A stretch of 51,839 nt of DNA, from positions 1 to 51,839 of the forward strand of contig NZ_FNDY01000032.1 in NCBI RefSeq assembly GCF_900099895.1. The letters run 5' to 3'. A model generated the notes under the pieces. It was not told the origin of the DNA. It ran no database searches and worked only from the letters and a program-made list of their open reading frames with translations. The translations under genes and the position numbers were made by a program. This DNA is from Paenibacillus naphthalenovorans (GTDB lineage: Bacteria; Bacillota; Bacilli; Paenibacillales; NBRC-103111). This document shows positions 8,405-16,196 of the stretch, in pieces (position 1 is the stretch's first letter; every line of letters begins with the position of its first letter).

Positions 8405-8433
8405 TTGACAGTATAAGACAGCGGGAGTACAAT
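8405..8433 (+). promoter_or_regulatory. Sigma-A promoter of the COG0523 GTPase gene
   Basis: A consensus TTGACA (8405-8410), a 17-bp spacer and TACAAT (8428-8433) lie 34 bp upstream of the gene. No Zur box was recognised by eye around it. Confidence 0.75.
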
Positions 8434-8467
8434 GTACCCTTGAAACGAAACCAAGAACGAAGGCAGA

Positions 8468-9472
8468 GTGAAGATAATGAAGCAGCCTGTTTCTGTGCAT
8501 ATATTGACCGGATTTCTTGGAAGCGGCAAGACGACGCTGCTTACCCGGGCATTGGATTACTTCAAGCTCAACGGCAAAAAGCCGGCGGTGCTGATGAACG
8601 AGCTCGGGGATGTCAATCTGGACGGCATGATGGTCGATGAGGAAGTGCCTATGACGGAGATGCTTGGCGGTTGTATCTGCTGTACAATTCGCGGGGATTT
8701 GGGAATGGAGCTTAAACAGTTGATTCAGGACCATAAGCCGGATGTCGTATTCGTGGAGAGTACCGGAGCGGCCAACCCGATGGAAATGCTCGACGGAATT
8801 ACGGATGCCTCCATGCTGACGGAGGTTGCGCTCCAATCGGTGATTACGGTGGTTGACGCCGCCCAGCTTGCAGAACGATCGATCAATCCGGCTGGAAGGA
8901 CCTACCGGCTGATGGCCGACCAAATTCGCTGCGCAACAAGCGTTATTTTGAACAAAACGGATCTCATTCCTCCTTCCGAGCTTTTGCGCCTGGAAGCCGT
9001 CATTAGAGAGCTGAACCCTGTGGCTCCGATCATCCCGACCGTACGCTGCGAGATGGATCTAACTGTGCTGGATCATCCGGACGGCGGAGTGAAGGATCGG
9101 TATAAAGAGACCCAGGCCTGCCGGTGTGAAGGAAATCACGGCCATGACCCCGTCTGCGGGCATGAAGGGTCTCCGCCTCACCATCACAGCCATGACCATG
9201 TCATGGTATATACCCATTATTTTACCCGGCCGATTGACAGCGAACGCTTTGAGGAGCTTGTCGGCCGGCTGCCGCGCAACATTTATCGGGGCAAAGGGGT
9301 TCTATGGTTTACCGATACGGCCAGTCCATTCCTGTTTCAGTATGCGTACCGCGAGATGGATTTTATCAAAATCGCGCCAAAAGAAAACGTTCCGAACGTT
9401 GCCGTGTTCATTGGCGAGCATTTCGACAAAACCGCTCTGGCAGAGCAGTTAACCGCGCTCGAAAACCGATGA
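8468..9472 (+). CDS. COG0523 (CobW/ZNG1-type) metallochaperone GTPase
   Basis: A 334-residue G3E-family GTPase. Walker A is GFLGSGKTT (about residues 15-23), the metal-binding CxCC motif is GGCICCTI (about residue 69), Walker B lies in VVFVESTGAANP and the guanine motif NKTD near residue 160. A histidine-rich loop (HHHSHDH, about residue 240) links to the C-terminal CobW domain. These proteins hydrolyse GTP and transfer zinc or other metals to client enzymes. The start may be GTG 8468 or ATG 8477; neither has a strong ribosome site. The next gene encodes a Zur-like repressor, which fits a zinc-homeostasis role for the pair. Clients are unknown. Confidence 0.85.
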   Translation: MKIMKQPVSVHILTGFLGSGKTTLLTRALDYFKLNGKKPAVLMNELGDVNLDGMMVDEEVPMTEMLGGCICCTIRGDLGMELKQLIQDHKPDVVFVESTGAANPMEMLDGITDASMLTEVALQSVITVVDAAQLAERSINPAGRTYRLMADQIRCATSVILNKTDLIPPSELLRLEAVIRELNPVAPIIPTVRCEMDLTVLDHPDGGVKDRYKETQACRCEGNHGHDPVCGHEGSPPHHHSHDHVMVYTHYFTRPIDSERFEELVGRLPRNIYRGKGVLWFTDTASPFLFQYAYREMDFIKIAPKENVPNVAVFIGEHFDKTALAEQLTALENR

Positions 9473-9475
9473 ATC

Positions 9476-9504
9476 TTGACTCACGGCGCGTATTCAGGCA
9501 TTAT
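9476..9504 (+). promoter_or_regulatory. Candidate promoter for the Fur-family regulator
   Basis: TTGACT (9476-9481) and CATTAT (9499-9504) are 17 bp apart, 35 bp upstream of the regulator start. It begins immediately after the GTPase stop codon, so the regulator may be expressed both alone and by read-through. Confidence 0.4.
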
Positions 9505-9538
9505 TAATAGTATCCAGGCGCAAAACGGAGAGGTAGCT

Positions 9539-9994
9539 ATGGCCATTCATGAGCATGACACGGAAACGACAATTGAAGAAATCTTAAAGGCAATGTCGGC
9601 AAAGGGCTGGCGCATTACCGATCAGCGGAAAAGTCTTGCCGGTCTGTTTGCCGAATCGAGAGGTTATTTGGCTCCCAAGGATGTCTATGAGTATATGAGA
9701 CAGCAGTATCCTGGAGTGAGCTTTGATACGGTGTACCGCAACCTCCGGCTGTTAACCGAGATGGGAGTGCTGGAGCAAATTTATTTGAACGACGGATTGA
9801 AGTTCCGCGCCAGATGCGAGTCGCATCACCATCATCATCTCATATGCATCAGCTGCGAGAGGACGATTCCCTTTGAATTTTGTCCAATGAAGCAGATGGA
9901 TGGCGTACCGACTGATTTTCAAGTGCTCAATCACCGGTTTGAAATATTGGGATACTGCGGCGACTGCACACCTGTGAATGCGAAGCAGCAATAA
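9539..9994 (+). CDS. Fur-family transcriptional repressor, Zur-like
   Basis: A 151-residue regulator of the Fur superfamily. A winged-helix N-domain contains the typical FDTVYRNLRLLTEMGVL (recognition helix region near residue 62). The dimerisation domain has a histidine cluster, HHHHHLICISCE, and two CxxC pairs (CISC near residue 104 and CGDC near 143) that form the structural zinc site. The Zur-like call rests on its position after a COG0523 GTPase gene and on the cysteine/histidine layout; Fur or PerR cannot be excluded from sequence alone. A longer frame from TTG 9476 exists, but GGAGAGG at 9528-9534 fixes ATG 9539 as the start. It probably represses zinc-uptake genes and perhaps its neighbour. 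Confidence 0.8.
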   Translation: MAIHEHDTETTIEEILKAMSAKGWRITDQRKSLAGLFAESRGYLAPKDVYEYMRQQYPGVSFDTVYRNLRLLTEMGVLEQIYLNDGLKFRARCESHHHHHLICISCERTIPFEFCPMKQMDGVPTDFQVLNHRFEILGYCGDCTPVNAKQQ

Positions 9995-10020
9995 CTTTTA
10001 CTCAAATAGCATGAAAACTT

Positions 10021-10047
10021 CTCTGTCCGCAAAGGCAGAGTTTTTTT
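10021..10047 (+). terminator. Terminator after the Zur-like gene
   Basis: CTCTG (10021-10025) pairs with CAGAG (10036-10040), and CC pairs with GG after a one-base bulge, followed by seven T. Confidence 0.65.
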
Positions 10048-10050
10048 CGT

Positions 10051-10080
10051 TTGACAGTATATCGGGCAGGGTGCTATTAT
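10051..10080 (+). promoter_or_regulatory. Sigma-A promoter of the alpha/beta hydrolase gene
   Basis: Consensus TTGACA (10051-10056), an 18-bp spacer and TATTAT (10075-10080), about 70 bp before the start codon. Confidence 0.65.
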
Positions 10081-10150
10081 AGCGATAAAACATACTAAAA
10101 ACATCGGAATAATATATTTTAGGAGATTTGTAAAAGGAGCGGAAGTCATC

Positions 10151-10981
10151 ATGGAACATCATATTACGATACAAAGCGGGGAACAGGAGCTCGCGGCAAC
10201 GCTTCACTACCCGGTATCGGGGAATAGGAACGGCAATTCTATAAATGAGAAGTACCCTATCATTATTATCGCTCACGGTTTTGTCGGAAGCAGGATTGGA
10301 GTAGACCGGTTATTCGTGCTTGCGGCCAGGGAATATGCGCGAAACGGATATATGGTGCTCCGATTCGACTACGGCGGCTGCGGTGAAAGCACAGGCGATT
10401 ATGGAAGTGGCGGGCTCGATGCGATGATCGATCAAACGCGCTCCGTCCTTGACTATGCGCTCGATATCGATTGCGTAGATCCTCAAAAGGTGATTCTTCT
10501 GGGGCATAGCCTGGGTGGAGCCGTCGCCATACTGACCGCTGCCCGGGACAAAAGGGTCAAAACGCTTGTTCTTTGGGCTCCCGTTGCTTATCCTTTTAAT
10601 GACATTGTAGGCATAACCGGTAAAAAGGCATACGAAGAAGCGGTAAAGCACGGTTCAACCGATTACCTCGGTTACTCGCTGAAGCCTATATTCTTCGAAT
10701 CGCTGGCCAAGCATCAACCGTTCGAGCAACTGCGTAAATTCAGCGGCGATGTGTTCCTTGTCCACGGTACTGCAGACGAAGTAATTCCGGTCGATTACTG
10801 CTTCTTATACCAAAAGCTGTTCTGGCTCCGCAGTCAGGGACAATGCGATAAAGAAGTTATTTTTCAGGCGGATCATACCTTCAGCGGCGGTCAGGCGAAG
10901 GAGCAAGTCATTCATAAAACACGGGATTGGCTGCTCCAGATCGATAAACGCAAGAACGAATGGAACGATTGGGAGATTTGA
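10151..10981 (+). CDS. Alpha/beta-fold hydrolase (esterase/acyl-peptidase-like)
   Basis: A 276-residue soluble alpha/beta hydrolase. The oxyanion-hole region is IIIAHGFVGSR, followed by RFDYGGCGES. The nucleophile elbow is GHSLGG with Ser120. The acid is in VHGTADEVIPV (about residue 205) and the histidine in QADHTF (about residue 238), so the triad is complete. Proteins of this kind hydrolyse carboxylic esters or act as cinnamoyl-esterase-like enzymes; the substrate is not inferred. The gene has its own promoter and a GGAGCGG site before ATG 10151. It is followed immediately, on the opposite strand, by the decayed YheC/D gene, whose last frame runs into this gene's 3' end. Confidence 0.8.
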   Translation: MEHHITIQSGEQELAATLHYPVSGNRNGNSINEKYPIIIIAHGFVGSRIGVDRLFVLAAREYARNGYMVLRFDYGGCGESTGDYGSGGLDAMIDQTRSVLDYALDIDCVDPQKVILLGHSLGGAVAILTAARDKRVKTLVLWAPVAYPFNDIVGITGKKAYEEAVKHGSTDYLGYSLKPIFFESLAKHQPFEQLRKFSGDVFLVHGTADEVIPVDYCFLYQKLFWLRSQGQCDKEVIFQADHTFSGGQAKEQVIHKTRDWLLQIDKRKNEWNDWEI

Positions 10982-11297
10982 TTTATCCGATGCAAGCATC
11001 CTAATCGTCGCGTCTGCCGTAGCTTCTGGATAAGCGACCATCCGGCGATAAGCTGCGGGATCGAGTTTTTTTAAAGGATGAAATTGGGGGTGGTTTGAAT
11101 TCACCTCCAGCACCCATAAGCGCTGTTTGGAGTCATAGGCAAAATCAATTCCCGCTTCCTGCATTCCAGGTTCTTCGGTGACAAGGGCAAGGTCTGGGGA
11201 ACCAGAGGCTTCAGCTCCTTATTGGCTCTCAAATCATGGCACACACGGAGCTTTCCCTTGATCGTCTTGCTTTTATACTTTTTTTGTACGAATACAT
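10982..11297 (-). pseudogene. Decayed YheC/YheD-family (spore coat) ATP-grasp gene
   Basis: On the minus strand a GGAGGT site precedes ATG 11297 and MYSYKK. Restoring one base in the A-run allows reading into YKSKTIKGKLRVCHDLRANK and then ELKPLVPQTLPLSPKNLE, which looks like the start of a YheC/YheD ATP-grasp protein. Then a jump in frame leads directly to QEAGIDFAYDSKQRLWVLEV and NSNHPQFHPLKKLDP, the C-terminal metal/ATP-binding part of the same family. The central ATP-grasp region, several hundred bases, is absent. So the gene has a frameshift and a large internal deletion. The 3' limit is unclear because the frame continues to 10805 across the esterase gene. Confidence 0.65.
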
Positions 11298-11405
11298 AGC
11301 GACCACCTCCTGATAGTGTATCTGTGCTGTAGTTAAAAAAATTGTGTATTTGTGCATGCTTTGATAAACTTAGTCATAGTAAATCAGGTGAGGGGAGTGG
11401 CGGTT

Positions 11406-11867
11406 GTGGCGGAAAAATCGAAAAAATCGTACCAGGCCTTGGTGGATAACAAAATATTCATCGGCGGAGAGCAGGATGTGCAGTCGTTCATAGAAGAGGA
11501 AAAATGCGAGGTCATTGTCGACCTGAGGGCAGAATCGCCCGACGCGCAGCTGGATAAGGAAGGCGTAGTAAGAATCCATATCCCGTTGGTGGATAAAGAA
11601 GAGGGACAGGAAAAGTTTCTTAAACAAGCCATTGATACGATCGTAAAGGAAGCCGAGGCGGGGAAAAAAGTGGCGTTTCACTGTGCGGCGGGACGCAGCA
11701 GAGCCGGAAGCGTAGCCATCGGCACCCTTCTTGCCCTCGGACTCAGCGACTCGGTGGATGATGCCGAGGCGCGCATTCAAGCCATCCGTCCGGAAGTCGT
11801 GGTTCATGAGAAGCTGAAGAAATCGGTGGCCGAGATCTTTCAACTGGATGATGCGAAAACCGAATAA
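11406..11867 (+). CDS. Small dual-specificity/tyrosine phosphatase-like protein
   Basis: A 153-residue protein with the cysteine phosphatase signature HCAAGRSRAG (Cys93, Arg99), matching the HCxxGxxR(S/T) loop of protein tyrosine and dual-specificity phosphatases. Upstream, VIVDLRAESPD contains the aspartate-rich strand typical of the compact family. It hydrolyses phosphomonoesters through a cysteinyl-phosphate; the target may be a phosphoprotein or a nucleotide. The frame is open from 11352, but AGGGGAG at 11391-11397 points to GTG 11406 and removes a non-conserved N-terminal extension. The gene is monocistronic, with a terminator right after. Confidence 0.8.
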   Translation: MAEKSKKSYQALVDNKIFIGGEQDVQSFIEEEKCEVIVDLRAESPDAQLDKEGVVRIHIPLVDKEEGQEKFLKQAIDTIVKEAEAGKKVAFHCAAGRSRAGSVAIGTLLALGLSDSVDDAEARIQAIRPEVVVHEKLKKSVAEIFQLDDAKTE

Positions 11868-11879
11868 AACGAAAATCAG

Positions 11880-11917
11880 AAGCGGTATTTCCCGAAAAAG
11901 GGGAATACCGCTTTATC
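11880..11917 (+). terminator. Terminator after the phosphatase gene
   Basis: AAGCGGTATT (11880-11889) pairs perfectly with 11904-11913; the stem extends inward by a T-G wobble and CCC/GGG. The T-tract is short (TTTAT). Confidence 0.7.
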
Positions 11918-11940
11918 TATATTTTGAACAGGAATAAAAT

Positions 11941-12037
11941 CCCATAGTATTCCAATTGATTATGGGTAAATTCCATAATAACACATCCTATTATCAACAT
12001 TCGATATGTTGTAAAACTGGAATCTCTATTATATAAT
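11941..12037 (+). promoter_or_regulatory. Promoter and upstream inverted repeats of the amino-acid ABC operon
   Basis: TTGTAA (12009-12014), a 17-bp spacer and TATAAT (12032-12037) form a good sigma-A promoter. Upstream lie an inverted repeat CCCATA-N14-TATGGG (11941-11966) and a second one ATAATA-N8-TATTAT (11975-11994). ATTCC occurs at 11949 and 11970, 21 bp apart, and its complement GGAAT at 12019 inside the promoter spacer. This suggests control by a transcription factor; which one is unknown. Confidence 0.6.
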
Positions 12038-12068
12038 GTTGAAGTTAATGAGAAAGGAGAATTGACCA

Positions 12069-12926
12069 ATGTCAAAATATAAGGCGATTGCACTTATGCT
12101 GATGAGCTTGCTGCTGATCATCACTGCCTGCGGGACAAAGCCTGCTGCGACGACGGAACAAACAGGCGGAGGAGACCATTCATCCCAAAACGCGCAGCAA
12201 ACACAATCAACGTTGGAGAAAATTAAGCAAGCCGGCAAAATCGTGGTCGGTACCAGCGCCGATTATCCTCCTTACGAATTTCATAAAGAGATTAACAAAA
12301 AAGATGAGATTGTCGGCTTTGACATCGAAATAGCCAAAGAGATTGCGAAGGATCTGGGAGTTGAGCTGGAGATCAGAGACATGAAATTCGAAGGACTGCT
12401 GGCAGCGCTGCAAGCCGGTAATGTGGATTTTGTGATTTCGGGGATGACGCCGTCTCCTGAGCGCATGAATGCTGTTGATTTTACCAAAATATATTATACG
12501 GCTGTCCAAAAGGTTGTCGTTCGTGCAGAGGATAAAGATCGATTCAATACGATTGAATCCTTGAAGGGGATGAAAGTGGGGGCCCAGAAAGGCGCGACTC
12601 AGGAAAAGATCGTGAAAGAACAGATGCCGGGCTCTGAAGTGAAGCCGCTTGGCAAAATTTCCGACCTGATGATGGAATTGAAAAACAAAAAAATTGATGC
12701 TCTTGTAGTGGAACTGCCTGTTGCTGAGGCTTACCTGACGAAGAACAAGGATTTGGTCATCTCGGATATCAAGCTGGCTTCTGAGGACAGCGGTTCTGCG
12801 ATTGCCGTCAAGAAGGGCAGATCCGACCTTGTGGAAGCGATGAACCAAACGTTGGACAGGCTGATTCAGGATAAATCGATTGATAAGATGGTTGCCGAAG
12901 CGAATGAGCTGGTGGAAGCACAGTAA
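12069..12926 (+). CDS. Polar amino-acid ABC transporter, substrate-binding lipoprotein
   Basis: A 285-residue family-3 solute-binding protein. The signal peptide (residues 1-20) ends in the lipobox ITAC, so Cys21 is lipidated and the protein sits on the outer face of the membrane. A Thr/Gln-rich linker follows. The mature domain contains VGTSADYPPYEF, the VGFDIEIAKEIAK motif and DFVISGMTPSPERMNAVDFT, all typical of glutamine/arginine/cystine binding proteins. It captures a polar amino acid and delivers it to the permease encoded next. A long hairpin separates the two genes, so the binding protein is likely made in excess. Ligand cannot be told from sequence alone. RBS is AAAGGAGA. Confidence 0.9.
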   Translation: MSKYKAIALMLMSLLLIITACGTKPAATTEQTGGGDHSSQNAQQTQSTLEKIKQAGKIVVGTSADYPPYEFHKEINKKDEIVGFDIEIAKEIAKDLGVELEIRDMKFEGLLAALQAGNVDFVISGMTPSPERMNAVDFTKIYYTAVQKVVVRAEDKDRFNTIESLKGMKVGAQKGATQEKIVKEQMPGSEVKPLGKISDLMMELKNKKIDALVVELPVAEAYLTKNKDLVISDIKLASEDSGSAIAVKKGRSDLVEAMNQTLDRLIQDKSIDKMVAEANELVEAQ

Positions 12927-12950
12927 TTCGGCCTGGTCTATGAAAATGAT

Positions 12951-12996
12951 CGGACAAAAACCTGAGCGGAGCGTTTTCCGGCGGGTTTTTGTTCGG
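12951..12996 (+). repeat. Intercistronic hairpin between binding-protein and permease genes
   Basis: A 12-bp outer stem (12951-12962 with 12984-12995, core ACAAAAACC) and an inner CGGA/TCCG helix. It contains a T5 run within the 3' arm and can act as attenuator or 3'-end stabiliser for the binding-protein transcript. Confidence 0.7.
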
Positions 12997-13031
12997 TTTT
13001 AGGCCGTACATAAATAAAAGGAGGGGAACGG

Positions 13032-13712
13032 ATGGATTTTTCATTTTTGCCGACGTACTATATGTTTTTTATTAACGGGGCCAAAATGACATTGATATTG
13101 TCCTTTTTTACCGTCATTTTCGGGGTCATTCTCGGTATTGGCCTCGCGCTCATGCGCATGTCGCGTATTTATCCGCTGAAGATTTTTTCCGTGTCCTATA
13201 TTGAATTTATCCGCGGGACGCCGCTGCTGGTGCAGGTGCTTTTGTTTTATTACGGTTTGCCCAAGCTGGGAATCAAGTTTCCCGAGCTTCCTTGGCTGGG
13301 GTCGGCCTTTCCCGACGTGGCGGCATGCATCCTTGCCCTGTCGTTTAACAGCGCCGCCTATGTGGCGGAGACGTTTCGTGCAGGGATTCAGGCGATTGAC
13401 AAAGGTCAGATGGAGGCGGCCCGCTCGCTTGGGATGCCTCATGCGATGGCCATGCGCTATATTATTTTGCCCCAGGCGTTCCGCAATGTGCTGCCTGCGC
13501 TTGGCAACGAATTCATTACCATTATCAAAGACTCTTCCATCGTATCCGTCATCGGGGTGGCTGAACTGATGTACAGCGCAGATACAGTGAAGGGCAACAC
13601 GTTCCAGCCGTTTGAGCCGTTAATCGTTGTTTCGATCGTTTATTTTATGATGACCTTTGTGTTGTCCAAGCTGCTCGGACTAGCTGAAAGGAGGCTGAGG
13701 ACCTCTGATTAA
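13032..13712 (+). CDS. Polar amino-acid ABC transporter, permease
   Basis: A 226-residue inner membrane protein of the HisM/GlnP type with about five membrane segments. The conserved [19 protein letters not shown] stretch follows the first two segments. The cytoplasmic coupling (EAA) loop reads [20 protein letters not shown] and docks on the ATPase. A single permease gene means a homodimeric channel. GGAGGGG precedes ATG 13032. Its TAA (13710-13712) overlaps the probable start region of the ATPase gene, which indicates translational coupling. Confidence 0.9.
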   Translation: MDFSFLPTYYMFFINGAKMTLILSFFTVIFGVILGIGLALMRMSRIYPLKIFSVSYIEFIRGTPLLVQVLLFYYGLPKLGIKFPELPWLGSAFPDVAACILALSFNSAAYVAETFRAGIQAIDKGQMEAARSLGMPHAMAMRYIILPQAFRNVLPALGNEFITIIKDSSIVSVIGVAELMYSADTVKGNTFQPFEPLIVVSIVYFMMTFVLSKLLGLAERRLRTSD

Positions 13713-14427
13713 AGTAACGGATTTGCATAAGGCTTTCGGGAATAACAGGGTGTTGAACGGTATCGATATCGACATCGGCCAAGGCGAAGTTGTCGTTGTC
13801 ATCGGCCCCAGCGGGTCGGGCAAAAGCACGTTCTTACGCTGTTTGAACTTGCTGGAACAGCCGACCAGCGGAGATATTGAATTCGAAGGCACCTCGCTGT
13901 TCCGCAGCAAGCATGATATCAATCTGTTGCGTCAGCGGATGGGCATGGTATTCCAGCAGTTTAACCTGTTTCCGAATATGACGGTGCTGGAAAACATTAC
14001 GTTAGCTCCGCGAAAGCTGAAGAAGATGAGCAATGATGAAGTGAACAAGGTCGCACGGGAGCTGTTGAGGCGAATCGGTTTAACCGATAAAGCGGACAGC
14101 TATCCGGGACAGCTATCCGGCGGTCAAAAGCAGCGGATTGCCATCGCCAGGGCGCTTGCCATGTCCCCCAAGGTAATGCTGTTTGACGAACCTACGTCTG
14201 CGCTTGATCCGGAGATGGTGGGCGAGGTGCTCGATGTTATGAAAGAGCTGGCTGCCGAGGGAATGACCATGGTTGTCGTCACCCACGAAATGGGCTTTGC
14301 CCGAGAGGTTGGCACACGGTTGATCTTTATGGACGGCGGCAAAATCGTCGAGCAGGGCAAGCCTGTGGAAGTATTCGCGAATCCACAGCATCCGCGGACG
14401 AAGGAATTCCTGAGAAAAGTGTTATGA
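13705..14427 (+). CDS. Polar amino-acid ABC transporter, ATP-binding protein (CTG start likely)
   Basis: A 240-residue ATPase of the GlnQ/HisP type: Walker [10 protein letters not shown] (about residues 37-45), Q-loop FQQFNLFP, signature LSGGQKQR, Walker B VMLFDEP, H-loop VTHEMG. It powers the amino-acid importer. Similarity to the family begins at [11 protein letters not shown], upstream of the first normal start. There is no ATG, GTG or TTG in frame before that. A strong AAAGGAGG (13688-13694) lies 10 nt before CTG 13705, giving [12 protein letters not shown] and the usual family length. TTG 13723 is a standard alternative, but it lies 28 nt from the ribosome site and would cut off the first beta strand. 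The CTG overlaps the permease stop. Confidence 0.88.
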   Translation: MIKVTDLHKAFGNNRVLNGIDIDIGQGEVVVVIGPSGSGKSTFLRCLNLLEQPTSGDIEFEGTSLFRSKHDINLLRQRMGMVFQQFNLFPNMTVLENITLAPRKLKKMSNDEVNKVARELLRRIGLTDKADSYPGQLSGGQKQRIAIARALAMSPKVMLFDEPTSALDPEMVGEVLDVMKELAAEGMTMVVVTHEMGFAREVGTRLIFMDGGKIVEQGKPVEVFANPQHPRTKEFLRKVL

Positions 14428-14450
14428 ATTTTGAATTTAAACGCATAAAC

Positions 14451-14492
14451 AGAGGCAAATGAGTGAATGGAGCTGCTCATCTGCCTCTTTCT
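14451..14492 (+). terminator. Bidirectional terminator after the amino-acid ABC operon
   Basis: AGAGGCA-A-ATGAG (14451-14463) pairs with CTCAT-C-TGCCTCT (14476-14488) with one mismatch, followed by a T-rich tract. It separates the operon from the convergent M20 gene. Confidence 0.75.
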
Positions 14493-14510
14493 TGTTTCAT
14501 GATGAATCCG

Positions 14511-15695
14511 TCAGCTCACCTGGTGTCCGCTGCGAATGCTGCGTTCAAATTCTTCCCGGATGGAACGGAGCAGGTCGGGATTGACGATCACATCATATGC
14601 GGTAAAAGCCAGCACCTTGGCAGCCAGCAGCATGCCCTCGAAGGCACGCGGGAGCATCGCCAGATCGCGAAATTCTTTCGTATGCAGCATGTGGCGTTCA
14701 TCCACTACCTTCACATAAGGATGAATGGTCGGACAATGGCGCGATACATTGCCCAGGTCAAGCGAACCGTGATCCTTGCCGGTTTCGATCATGTCCTCGG
14801 CAATGCCCATCGATGTTAAATTTTTCGTAAACAGGTCGGATAATACGCGGTTTGTGATTAATTCATCATATGAAAATTCATAGTTGGACCATTTCATCGT
14901 ACATCCGGTTTGAAGGGCGGCTCCTTCGGCACAGCGAAGCACCTTCTGTACCACTTCATCGGTATAGGGGCGGTTTGCGGACCGGATGTAAAATTGTGCA
15001 GCCGCATAGTCCGGAATAATATTCGGAGCCTTGCCCCCTTCGGTAATGATGCCATGGATGCGGGCGTGGCTTCGCAGCTGCTGACGCAATGCCCCAATCG
15101 ATTGAAACAACAGCAGAATCGCATCGAGCGCGTTAATGCCTTCATAAGGACTTGCCGCGGCATGAGCGGATTTACCGAAGTATTCGAATTGAATCGCGTC
15201 CATGGCGAGCGAGCTGCCGGATTTCTCATATGTATGATAAGGGTGCGCCATCATGGCGATATCGACATCATCGAACAACCCGGCGGCAGCCATGGGAACC
15301 TTTGCGCCTTTCGTTTCTTCTGCGGGTGTCCCATAGACGCGGATCGTGCCGCCGATCTCGTCAATTACCTCTTTTAAGCCGACAGCCGCGGCCAGTCCCA
15401 TCATGGCAATCAAGTGATGCCCGCAAGCATGCCCAAGCTCTGGCAGCGCATCGTATTCACACAGAAAAGCGATTGTGGGGCCCGGTTTGACTGATACGTA
15501 CGTGCCGATAAAGGCGGTGGGGAGATCGAGGACCGGAGATTGGATCTCGAAGCCATGCTCACGCAGTGCTTCCTTGAGCCGGGACGAGGCTTCCCATTCC
15601 TCGTTTCCGAGCTCCGGTTGCTCTCCGATATATTTGGACAGGCTGGTAAACGATTCACTATAACGGTCGATGACCGACGCGATTTGCTGCTTCAT
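14511..15695 (-). CDS. M20-family amidohydrolase/peptidase
   Basis: A 394-residue M20 metallopeptidase of the aminoacylase/AbgB type. The metal site appears in FLCEYDALPELGHACGHH (about residues 77-94), then TPAEETKG with the catalytic glutamate, and a histidine in MMAHPYH. A dimerisation 'lid' domain occupies the middle. These enzymes cleave amide bonds of N-acyl amino acids or small peptides using two zinc or manganese ions. Length and motifs are complete. It is convergent with the amino-acid ABC operon; the product of such an enzyme could be the substrate of that transporter, but this is inference. ATG 15695 follows AAAGGAGCGAC. Confidence 0.85.
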   Translation of the reverse strand: MKQQIASVIDRYSESFTSLSKYIGEQPELGNEEWEASSRLKEALREHGFEIQSPVLDLPTAFIGTYVSVKPGPTIAFLCEYDALPELGHACGHHLIAMMGLAAAVGLKEVIDEIGGTIRVYGTPAEETKGAKVPMAAAGLFDDVDIAMMAHPYHTYEKSGSSLAMDAIQFEYFGKSAHAAASPYEGINALDAILLLFQSIGALRQQLRSHARIHGIITEGGKAPNIIPDYAAAQFYIRSANRPYTDEVVQKVLRCAEGAALQTGCTMKWSNYEFSYDELITNRVLSDLFTKNLTSMGIAEDMIETGKDHGSLDLGNVSRHCPTIHPYVKVVDERHMLHTKEFRDLAMLPRAFEGMLLAAKVLAFTAYDVIVNPDLLRSIREEFERSIRSGHQVS

Positions 15696-15761
15696 AAACG
15701 ATGTCGCTCCTTTACTGATTCCCTAGTGTGAATCCATTATATATGAAGAGGGCGGAATAAA

Positions 15762-15802
15762 ACAAAAAGATCCTGATGCAAAGGGCTTGCATCGGGATCT
15801 TG
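15762..15802 (-). terminator. Terminator of the small minus-strand gene
   Basis: On the minus strand a 15-bp stem with one mismatch (15787-15801 with 15767-15782) is followed by a T5 and further T-rich sequence. Confidence 0.8.
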
Positions 15803-15826
15803 TTAACGATTTCATTTCAAAGCCGA

Positions 15827-16012
15827 TTACTGAACATTTCTGCGGCTGTCGATGATTTGCTCTTCGAGCTGTCTTTTGATCTTGGCCATGGCGTTGACCT
15901 CGAGCTTATGATTATCCCGGAATCGGACGCCGGTAAGAGCCAGAGCTTCATTCAAAGTCAGTTCAACGGAAATCTTTTTCTCCTGCGGTTGTTGATGAGC
16001 ATCATAATTCAT
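15827..16012 (-). CDS. Small conserved-looking protein of unknown function
   Basis: A 61-residue acidic/basic mixed protein. It has an N-terminal polar stretch (NYDAHQQPQEKK), a central hydrophobic strand-helix (ISVELTLNEALALTGV) and a C-terminal amphipathic helix rich in K/R/E. No signal peptide or membrane segment. A frame extends to 16036, but AAAGGAGC lies 8 nt before ATG 16012. The gene has its own strong terminator, which supports it being real. I do not recognise the family. Confidence 0.6.
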   Translation of the reverse strand: MNYDAHQQPQEKKISVELTLNEALALTGVRFRDNHKLEVNAMAKIKRQLEEQIIDSRRNVQ

Positions 16013-16163
16013 GGTGCATCGCTCCTTTATTATCAATTGAGTGGTGCATCAAGAGAGTACATCAAGCAGGGGGTACAAGGTGCGTATATTGCTTAAACCC
16101 TTGATTTTCCTTGTTTTTAATATAACATATCATGTAATATTTATCAAGCCGAAGCACAATAAA

Positions 16164-16192
16164 GAGGCTCATTGATTTCATTCAACGGCCTC
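16164..16192 (-). terminator. Terminator of the Spo0E-like gene
   Basis: Minus-strand hairpin GAGGC-CGTTGA / TCAATG-A-GCCTC (16192-16182 with 16175-16164), 6-nt loop, followed by TTTATTG just after the Spo0E-like stop codon. Confidence 0.55.
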
Positions 16193-16196
16193 GGAT

